Positions 5,839-11,522 of a DNA stretch of 14,579 bases are shown in pieces. This DNA comes from JBKPFU01 sp046728975 (GTDB lineage: Bacteria; Actinomycetota; Thermoleophilia; Gaiellales; Gaiellaceae): contig JBKPFU010000110.1 of NCBI GenBank assembly GCA_046728975.1, forward strand, positions 1 through 14,579. The letters run 5' to 3'. The translations under genes were made by a program, and so were the position numbers. The stretch's first letter is position 1; each line of letters begins with the position of its first letter. The notes under the pieces were generated by a model. The model made no database searches and was not told the origin of the DNA. It was given only the letters and a program-made list of their open reading frames with translations.

Positions 5839-6713
5839 AGCGGCCGCTCCTCTTGCTCGTAGTGCTCATGCTCGCCGGGTGCGGCGGTGGCGGCGGGAGC
5901 TCGAAGAACAGCGAGCCGAAGCAGCCCTCGATCTTCGACTACGACTCGTCGGCGCCGCTTCGCTTCGTCGACCGGCGTGTGCTCAACCCTGGCCGGAAGT
6001 ACCCGATCAAGGTCCACGACATCTCGTACGCGGGCTGGAAGGGCCGGCAGGTGAACGCCCTTCTCGTCGTCCCGCCCGGCAAGGGGCCGTTCGCCGGGGT
6101 CGCGTACCAGCACGGCTCGGGTCAGTCGCGGATCGAGTTCGTCGTCGAGGCGGCGAAGCTCGCGCGCAAGGGCGCGATCGGGCTGCTCGTCGACGCGCCC
6201 TGGGTTCGCGGCCAGGTTCGCTACACGGGCTCCCCGGCCGTGGCGATCCGTGACCAGTACGTCGGCAACGTCGTCGACATACGCAGAGGGCTCGACCTTC
6301 TCGCCACGCGCGACGACGTCGACATGAAGCGGCTCGGCTTCCTGGGCCACAGCTACGGGGCTCAGATCGGCGGGATCCTCTCCGGCGTGGAGCCTCGCAT
6401 TCGCGCGCTCGATCTGCTCGCGGGGGCAGGCCACCCTTCGAGGGCGTACGCCGACACGCTGGGGATCGGCCCGAAGGGCCGCAAGACGCTCCACGAGATC
6501 GATCCTGTCAACTACCTCTCGAAGCCGGGACCGCGCGAGCTCTTCATCCAGGCCGGCCTGCGCGACGAGTTCGTTCCGCGAAGCGAGCTAACCGCGCTGA
6601 CCCGCACGGCGTCGAAACCGAAGAAGGTCAAGTGGTACGCCACCGGCCACGCATTGTCGAACCGGGCGTTCACCGAGGGCGAAAACTGGCTCGCGGAGGA
6701 GCTCGGCATATAG
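5835..6713 (+). CDS. Lipoprotein alpha/beta hydrolase, copy 1
   Basis: This 292-residue exported lipoprotein has the signal peptide MKRPLLLLVVLMLAGC with Cys16 as the predicted lipidation site, then a Gly/Ser spacer. The mature domain is an alpha/beta hydrolase of the dienelactone-hydrolase/acyl-peptidase type: oxyanion-region HGSGQSR, nucleophile elbow GHSYG (Ser173), probable acid Asp244 (GLRDEF) and His272 (GHALS). The triad is complete, so an active extracytoplasmic esterase, peptidase or deacylase is likely; the substrate is unknown. The GTG start at 5835 overlaps the lipid-kinase stop by 4 nt. A close paralogue follows after 20 bp, evidently a tandem duplication: a 69-nt stretch at 5991-6059 matches 6923-6991 with two differences. 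Confidence 0.87.
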   Translation: MKRPLLLLVVLMLAGCGGGGGSSKNSEPKQPSIFDYDSSAPLRFVDRRVLNPGRKYPIKVHDISYAGWKGRQVNALLVVPPGKGPFAGVAYQHGSGQSRIEFVVEAAKLARKGAIGLLVDAPWVRGQVRYTGSPAVAIRDQYVGNVVDIRRGLDLLATRDDVDMKRLGFLGHSYGAQIGGILSGVEPRIRALDLLAGAGHPSRAYADTLGIGPKGRKTLHEIDPVNYLSKPGPRELFIQAGLRDEFVPRSELTALTRTASKPKKVKWYATGHALSNRAFTEGENWLAEELGI

Positions 6714-6733
6714 CTCTCGCGCCCGCGACGGGC

Positions 6734-7651
6734 GTGAACAAGATCTCGCGCCTGTTCGGCCTCCCGCTCTTTCTCCTCATGTTGCTCGTCCTCGCCGGCT
6801 GTGGTGGAACCGGCGGAAGCTCCAAAGGGAGCTCGACAGGGAGCGAGACCAAGCAGGCCTCGGTCTTCGACTACGACTCCTCGGCGCCTCTTCAGTTCGT
6901 CGACCGCCGCGTGCTGAACCCGGGCCGGAAGTACCCGATCAAGGTCCACGACATCTCCTACGCGGGCTGGAAGGGCCGCCAGGTGAACGCCTTCCTGGTC
7001 GTACCGCCGGGCAGGGGGCCGTTCGGGGCGGTCGTGTTCATGCACGGGTCGGGCTCGTCGCGGCTCCAGTTTGTAGTCGAGGCTGCAAAGCTCGCGCGCA
7101 AGGGGGCCGTCGGCCTGCTCGTCGATGCGCCTTGGGTCCGTAGCCAGGTCCCCTACACCGGCTCTGTCGCGATCGCGGTTCGGGATCAATACATCGGCAA
7201 CATCGTCGACATCCGCCGCGGGCTCGATCTGCTCGCGCACCGCGACGACGTGGCGATGGACCGAGTCGGTTTCTTCGGGGGCAGCTACGGCGGCCAGATC
7301 GGCGGCATACTGGCCGGCGTCGAGCCGCGTTTTCGCGCCCTCGACATCTTCTCCGCAGCGGGCCAGCCCTCCAAGTCGCTCGCGGAACAGCTCCGCACCG
7401 GTCCGCGCGGCCAGAAGATCCTTAGTGCGATCGACCCGGTCAACTACGTTTCCACGGCGGGGCCGCGTGAGCTCTTCGTTCAGGCCGGTCACGCGGACCT
7501 AGCCGTGTCGCCCGAGCAGCTGACGGCGCTGATGCGCGCGGCCAGCGAGCCGAAGCAGGTCAAGTGGTACCCCACCGGACACGCACTGTCGCAGGCGGCC
7601 TTCAACGAGGGCGAGAAGTGGCTCGCCAGGCAGCTCGAGCTCTCGGGCTAG
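6734..7651 (+). CDS. Lipoprotein alpha/beta hydrolase, copy 2 (tandem paralogue)
   Basis: From GTG 6734 this gives 305 residues. The signal peptide ends in the lipobox VLAGC with Cys23 as lipidation site, followed by a longer Ser/Gly/Thr spacer than in copy 1. The hydrolase domain repeats copy 1 nearly residue for residue over long stretches (RVLNPGRKYPIKVHDISYAG), with HGSGSSR, nucleophile elbow GGSYG (Ser184), candidate acid Asp255 and His283 (GHALS). The elbow changes from GHSYG to GGSYG, and the region around the acid differs (GHADLAVS against GLRDEFVP), so the copies may have diverged in substrate. The open frame extends upstream, but only the GTG gives a proper signal peptide. The last 34 nt are shared in another frame with the WD40 lipoprotein gene. 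Confidence 0.86.
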   Translation: MNKISRLFGLPLFLLMLLVLAGCGGTGGSSKGSSTGSETKQASVFDYDSSAPLQFVDRRVLNPGRKYPIKVHDISYAGWKGRQVNAFLVVPPGRGPFGAVVFMHGSGSSRLQFVVEAAKLARKGAVGLLVDAPWVRSQVPYTGSVAIAVRDQYIGNIVDIRRGLDLLAHRDDVAMDRVGFFGGSYGGQIGGILAGVEPRFRALDIFSAAGQPSKSLAEQLRTGPRGQKILSAIDPVNYVSTAGPRELFVQAGHADLAVSPEQLTALMRAASEPKQVKWYPTGHALSQAAFNEGEKWLARQLELSG

Positions 7652-8538
7652 CGCTCGCGGCGCTTGCGCTTTCGGCGTGCGGCGGCTCAAAACCGGTCGC
7701 GAATCTCGAGCCGGAGGCGACACTTCGGGCCGGACGGTCCGTCAAGAGTGTCGCCTGGTCGCACGACGGACTGCTCGCTGCCGGAGTGGGTGACTCGGTA
7801 ATTGTCTGGCAGGACAACGAGCAGGCGTGGCGGGTACGCGAGGGTGGGGAGGTGTGGGGCGTCGCCTGGTCTCCGGATGGAAAGACGCTTGCCTCTGCGG
7901 GCGCTGACGGCACCGTCAGGCTCTGGCGCGAGGGCCGCCTGACGGAGACGCTGCCGGCCGGGCGCGGCATAGCCTTCTCGGTGGCGTGGTCGCCGGACGG
8001 GCGGCGGCTCGTCTCGGGCTACGAGGACGGGACGGTTCTCCGCTGGAGGCCGGCAGCCGTTTGGGCGGGCCACACGCAGGAGGTGATCGCCGTCGCGTGG
8101 AACGACGAAATCGCCTCCGGGAGCATCGACTCGACCGTCCGTGTCCGGGACGGCGACGGCCACGTCCAAGCGGTGGTCTCGGAGAGCGCGGGTGCCGACG
8201 TCAACGGCCTCGCCTGGTCGCCGGACGGCTCCACGCTCGCCGCGGCGAATCAGGACGGCGGCATCCGGCTGTGGGATCCCAAGGACAAGAAGCTCGTCGG
8301 CCGCCTACTGCGCCACGACGGCTGGGCCCGCGGCGTCGCATGGTCGCCGAACGGCCGCAGCGTGGCGTCGAGCGGCCAGGACGGGATGGTTCGGCTCTGG
8401 GATCCAAAGGAGAAGAAGCAGCTGCGGGCCTTCCGCTCCGCGCCCGCCGACACCTGGGCGGTCGCCTGGTCGCCGGACGGCAAGCGCGTGGCGAGCGGGA
8501 ACGGCGACGGCACCGTCCGCATCTGGCGAGTCAGCTAA
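7618..8538 (+). CDS. Seven-bladed WD40 beta-propeller lipoprotein
   Basis: From GTG 7618 this is 306 residues. The signal peptide MARQAARALGLALAALALSAC has its lipobox cysteine at position 21, which decides the start; the frame is open further upstream but without a signal. The rest is seven WD40 repeats of roughly 40 residues, most with a VAWSPDG core and a VRLW-type end: VKSVAWSHDG, VWGVAWSPDG, AFSVAWSPDG, VIAVAWNDE, VNGLAWSPDG, ARGVAWSPNG and TWAVAWSPDG. This is enough for one closed propeller with no other domain. Such propellers are binding scaffolds; an outward-facing, membrane-tethered one suggests a docking partner for the neighbouring hydrolases (inference). Blade 4 is the most degenerate. 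The stop shares CTAA (8535-8538) with the convergent secreted-protein gene. Confidence 0.9.
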   Translation: MARQAARALGLALAALALSACGGSKPVANLEPEATLRAGRSVKSVAWSHDGLLAAGVGDSVIVWQDNEQAWRVREGGEVWGVAWSPDGKTLASAGADGTVRLWREGRLTETLPAGRGIAFSVAWSPDGRRLVSGYEDGTVLRWRPAAVWAGHTQEVIAVAWNDEIASGSIDSTVRVRDGDGHVQAVVSESAGADVNGLAWSPDGSTLAAANQDGGIRLWDPKDKKLVGRLLRHDGWARGVAWSPNGRSVASSGQDGMVRLWDPKEKKQLRAFRSAPADTWAVAWSPDGKRVASGNGDGTVRIWRVS

Positions 8539-8972
8539 CTGCAGCGGTACGGCGCCCAGATCTCGAGCGCGTAGCCGTTGAAGACGCCTGGATTAGGCGA
8601 GACCTGCACGCGATAGCCGTAGCGGCCTCTCGTGGGGCCGGTGATGATCACGGGCGACGGGAACCAGTGGCTCCGGCTCGGCGGGATGATGATCGGCGGG
8701 TGCTTGGCCGAGTTGACCTGCGCTGTCCCGCTCCAACCGAACGGAAGCGCCGGGATGATCCGGGCGTAGTACAGGGTCGCCGTCCGCGGCCTCGCGTAGA
8801 CGATCCCGCGGACGTCCGCCGCGCCGCGGAGGACGTAGCCCTTGCAGCGCTTCCAGGCCGGCGTGCGCGGAGGACGGTGATGGCCCGACGCCGCCGCCGG
8901 CACCAGCCCGGCGAGCAGGCCGAGCGCCGACAGCACTGCCAGCAACGTCCGAATCCTGACGACGGCCCGCAC
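8535..8972 (-). CDS. Small secreted protein, function unknown
   Basis: This gene encodes 145 residues from GTG (complement of 8970-8972). A Sec signal peptide is clear: basic MRAVVRIR, hydrophobic TLLAVLSALGLLAGLVP, then AAASG as a likely signal-peptidase I site. The mature part is about 115 residues, rich in Pro, Tyr, Arg and Trp, with a cysteine near each end (KRCKGYV and PYRCS at the C-terminus) that could form a disulfide; the rest looks like beta strands (VIITGP, YGYRVQV, YALEIW). I do not recognise a family. GGAAGAGAG lies about 6 nt before this GTG, supporting the start. An ATG at 9009-9011 (complement) would add 13 basic residues and overlap the divergent pdhA start. Confidence 0.72.
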   Translation of the reverse strand: MRAVVRIRTLLAVLSALGLLAGLVPAAASGHHRPPRTPAWKRCKGYVLRGAADVRGIVYARPRTATLYYARIIPALPFGWSGTAQVNSAKHPPIIIPPSRSHWFPSPVIITGPTRGRYGYRVQVSPNPGVFNGYALEIWAPYRCS

Positions 8973-8996
8973 GGTCGACTCTCTTCCCCGCCTACA

Positions 8997-9002
8997 TAGA
9001 CT
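8997..9002 (+). promoter_or_regulatory. Putative -10 element of the pdhA operon
   Basis: TAGACT fits the actinobacterial TANNNT -10 pattern and ends 7 nt before the pdhA ATG at 9010, placing the transcript start at or next to the A of the ATG. This suggests a leaderless mRNA, consistent with the absence of a Shine-Dalgarno site there. No convincing -35 hexamer was seen. Confidence 0.45.
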
Positions 9003-9009
9003 TCGAATC

Positions 9010-10077
9010 ATGGCGCTGGTTCTTCCGGCCGAGCACGACCTGCGGCGCGTGATCGGCGACGGCGAGGCGGTTCCGGACGGGGAGGTTGACGGCCTCTCCG
9101 AGACCGATCTCATCGAGCTCTTCCGCTGGATGGTGCTCCTGCGCACGTACGACGAGCGGTCGCTCGTCTTCCACCGTCAAGGCCGGATCGGCACGTACGC
9201 GATCTTCTGGAATCACGAGGCGATGCAGGCGGGGTCTGTCTACGCGCTCGAGCGAGACGACTGGATCTTCCCGAGCTACCGCGAGTCGGCGATCGGCTTG
9301 CTGCGAGGGATGCCTGCGGCGACCGTCCTCTCCTGGTGGCGCGGCCACCCGGCCGGCTGGTGGAACCCGCTCGACTACAACGTCGCCTCGATTTGCGTCC
9401 CGATCGGGACGCACGTCCCGCACGCGGCAGGGCTCGCCTGGGGGAAGAAGCTGAAGGGCGATCCGGCGATCGCGATCGTCTACTTCGGCGACGGCGCGAC
9501 GAGCGAGGGCTCCTTTCACGAGGGAGCCAACTTCGCCGGCGTCATGCGCGCGCCGCTGATCCTGTTCTGCAACAACAACCAGTGGGCGATCTCGACGCCG
9601 CTCGAGGCGCAGACTGCTGCTGAGACGCTCGCCGACAAGGCCGTTGGCTACGGCATTCCGGGGACGCGAGTGGACGGCGGCGACGTCCTCGCGGTCTACG
9701 AGGCGACGCGCACCGCCGTGGCGCGGGCACGGGCCGGCGAGGGGCCCAGCTTCATCGAGGCCGTGACCTACAGGACGGCGCCTCATGCGACCGCCGACGA
9801 CCCTCGCGCGTATATCGATCTCGAACGGGTCGAGCAGGAGAAGCGGAACGAGTGCGTCGGCCGCTACGAGGCGTATCTGCGCCGACTCGGCGTACTCGAT
9901 GACGAGACGGCCGCGGCGATTCGGGACGAAGCGGCACAGGTGATGCGCGAGGCGATCGCGGCGGCGGAGGCCGAGCCGGCCGCCGACCCGGGCCTGGTGT
10001 TCGAGCATGCGTACGCCGATCCGCCACCGTCCTTCCAGGACGAGCTGGCCGAGCTGCGGAGAGTGCTCGATGAGTGA
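9010..10077 (+). CDS. pdhA: Pyruvate dehydrogenase E1 component, alpha subunit
   Basis: This is a 355-residue thiamine-diphosphate-dependent 2-oxo acid dehydrogenase subunit. The ThDP motif begins at GDGATSEG (Gly160-Asp161-Gly162) and ends at the asparagine run FCNNNQWAIS (188-190). The phosphorylation-loop region reads RTAPHATADDPRAY. With E1 beta it decarboxylates the 2-oxo acid and transfers the acyl group to lipoylated E2. The stretches PLEAQTAAETLADKAVGYGIPG and RVDGGDVLAVYEA recall Bacillus PdhA more than branched-chain enzymes, but substrate specificity is not proven. The first gene of a plus-strand operon, its ATG probably coincides with the mRNA start. Its stop overlaps the pdhB start by 8 nt. 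The minus-strand gene for a secreted protein diverges from it. Confidence 0.9.
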   Translation: MALVLPAEHDLRRVIGDGEAVPDGEVDGLSETDLIELFRWMVLLRTYDERSLVFHRQGRIGTYAIFWNHEAMQAGSVYALERDDWIFPSYRESAIGLLRGMPAATVLSWWRGHPAGWWNPLDYNVASICVPIGTHVPHAAGLAWGKKLKGDPAIAIVYFGDGATSEGSFHEGANFAGVMRAPLILFCNNNQWAISTPLEAQTAAETLADKAVGYGIPGTRVDGGDVLAVYEATRTAVARARAGEGPSFIEAVTYRTAPHATADDPRAYIDLERVEQEKRNECVGRYEAYLRRLGVLDDETAAAIRDEAAQVMREAIAAAEAEPAADPGLVFEHAYADPPPSFQDELAELRRVLDE

Positions 10078-11041
10078 CCTCACGTTGGTCGAGGCGATCA
10101 ACGATGCCTTCCACACCGAGCTCGGTCGCGACGAGTCGGTCATGGTCATGGGCGAGGACGTCGGCCGCGCCGGGGGTGTCTTCCGCGCGACGGCCGGCCT
10201 GCGAGATCGGTTCGGTCCCGACCGCTGCGTCGACACGCCGCTCGCCGAGGCCGGAATCCTGGGGACGGCGGTCGGGCTGTGCATGGCGGGCTGGCGGCCC
10301 GTCTGTGAGATGCAGTACGACGCGTTCTCCTATCCCTGCCTCGACCAGCTGATCACCCACGTCGGTCGCTACCGCTGGCGGACCGGCGGCAAGATGCAGT
10401 TCCCGCTCGTCGTGCGGATGCCCTACGGCGGCGGCGTGCGCGCGCCCGAGCTCCACGACGACTCGCCGGAGGCCTACTACGCGCACACGCCGGGCGTGAA
10501 GGTCGCGATCCCCTCGTCGCCCGCCGATGCGAAGGGGTTGCTGGCCGCGGCGATCCGCGATCCGGATCCGGTGGTCTTGCTGGAGCCGAAGCTCCACTAC
10601 CGGACGATGCGCGGGGAGGTGCCCGAGGGCGAGCACGTCGTTCCGCTCGGGCAGGCGCGGGTCGTGTGCGAGGGGAACGATGTCACGCTCGTCGCGTACG
10701 GCGCGATGGTTCCGGTTTGCGAGCAGGCGGCGGAACGGCTGGACGACGTCTCGGTCGAGATTCTCGACATCCGGGCTTTGAAGCCGCTCGACGAGGAGGC
10801 GCTACTGGCTTCGGCTGCGAAGACCGGCCGCGTGGTGATCGTGCAGGAGGCGCCGCGCACAGCCGGCTACGGTGCCGAGCTCGCCGCGATCCTCGCCGAG
10901 AAGGCGATCCTCGACCTGCGCGCGCCGATCCTGCGCGTTACCGGCTACGACGTTCCTTATCCGTACTGGCAGATCGAGGACGCATACATGCCCTCGATGG
11001 AGCGCGTGGTCGACGCCGTGCGCAAGACGCTCGAGTTCTGA
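10070..11041 (+). CDS. pdhB: Pyruvate dehydrogenase E1 component, beta subunit
   Basis: This 323-residue protein is the standard length for the family. Signatures are MGEDVGRAGGVFRATAGL near the N-terminus (transketolase pyrimidine-binding domain, with the ThDP-activating Glu in the PLAEAGILG segment), RMPYGGGVRAPELHDDSPEA, PSSPADAKGLLAAAIRDPDPV and VTLVAYGAMV at the start of the C-terminal domain, then VVIVQEAPRTAGYGAE. It pairs with E1 alpha as an alpha2beta2 tetramer. The wording of several motifs is close to Bacillus PdhB, although the branched-chain complex cannot be excluded. ATG 10070 is chosen because the family begins at SDLTLVEAIN; the frame is open further upstream inside pdhA. The stop TGA overlaps the candidate CTG start of the following HIRAN gene. 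Confidence 0.92.
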   Translation: MSDLTLVEAINDAFHTELGRDESVMVMGEDVGRAGGVFRATAGLRDRFGPDRCVDTPLAEAGILGTAVGLCMAGWRPVCEMQYDAFSYPCLDQLITHVGRYRWRTGGKMQFPLVVRMPYGGGVRAPELHDDSPEAYYAHTPGVKVAIPSSPADAKGLLAAAIRDPDPVVLLEPKLHYRTMRGEVPEGEHVVPLGQARVVCEGNDVTLVAYGAMVPVCEQAAERLDDVSVEILDIRALKPLDEEALLASAAKTGRVVIVQEAPRTAGYGAELAAILAEKAILDLRAPILRVTGYDVPYPYWQIEDAYMPSMERVVDAVRKTLEF

Positions 11042-11433
11042 GCGGCGGCGAACGGCTCCGGCTCTGGCTCGAGCGCGGGGAGTCGGGGTTCCACTTGCGC
11101 GACGCGGCCACGGGCGAGGCCGTCCGCTGGTCCGACCAGCGCATCCGAGTCGTGCCGGTGGCGGGCGTGTCCTTTCGGCCGGGGGCGGTCGAGGACGAGT
11201 CGTTCGACCCTGGCCGGCGGCTCGCGCTTGTGCCCGAGCCGGACAACGAGCACGATCCGAACGCGATCGGGATCTGGAACGAGGGCCGGACGGTGCAGGC
11301 GGGCTACGTCCCGCGCGACGTGGCGGGTGAGCTCCGGGGCGACGAGCAGGCGGTCTCGCTCTGGCGGCTCGACGGCGGGCTGCGGGTGTTGATCGTCGCC
11401 GCCGATGCCTGGGTGGGAACGCCACGCCCGTAG
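11038..11433 (+). CDS. Small HIRAN-domain protein
   Basis: From 11038 this is about 131 residues with a HIRAN domain over roughly residues 40-100: VVPVAGVSFRPG, then LALVPEPDNEHDPNAIGIWN and AGYVPRDVAGEL. HIRAN domains bind DNA ends in eukaryotic HLTF-type remodellers; in bacteria they often occur alone and their role is unclear. The frame is coding by its domain match, but no ATG, GTG or TTG occurs between pdhB and the conserved part until TTG 11095. The coding-like sequence (ERLRLWLERGE) starts earlier. A CTG at 11038 overlapping the pdhB stop as CTGA is the best-placed start; TTG 11095 is the alternative. It lies between E1 and E2 genes of a metabolic operon, which is unexpected. Confidence 0.75.
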   Translation: MSGGERLRLWLERGESGFHLRDAATGEAVRWSDQRIRVVPVAGVSFRPGAVEDESFDPGRRLALVPEPDNEHDPNAIGIWNEGRTVQAGYVPRDVAGELRGDEQAVSLWRLDGGLRVLIVAADAWVGTPRP

Positions 11434-11440
11434 GCGTGGC
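11421..11440. terminator. Perfect hairpin at the HIRAN stop codon
   Basis: GCCACGCC and GGCGTGGC form a perfect 8-bp stem with a CGTA loop, and the HIRAN stop TAG (11431-11433) lies at the loop/stem boundary. It could act as an attenuator or mRNA-stabilising structure between pdhB and E2. No T-run follows, so it is not a standard intrinsic terminator. E2 has its own likely -10 element 68 bp downstream. Confidence 0.45.
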
Positions 11441-11507
11441 TCGAAAACGGGCCCCCGGCCGAAGCCGGCACGCCCTCCCAACGGCATCGCAAGCGACGCC
11501 TCGGAGA

Positions 11508-11513
11508 TAGATT
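11508..11513 (+). promoter_or_regulatory. Putative -10 element for the E2 gene
   Basis: TAGATT matches TANNNT and ends 9 nt before the E2 ATG at 11523, so a start at about 11520 would leave a leader of only a few bases. There is no Shine-Dalgarno site in front of the ATG. Together with the hairpin upstream, this suggests E2 can be transcribed separately from pdhAB. Confidence 0.4.
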
Positions 11514-11522
11514 CCCGCCGCG

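Noticed and set aside
8992..10636. Very long minus-strand open frames antisense to pdhA and pdhB
   Set aside because: No recognisable domain, and the plus strand encodes full-length, motif-complete E1 subunits. GC-rich codon bias creates such antisense frames.
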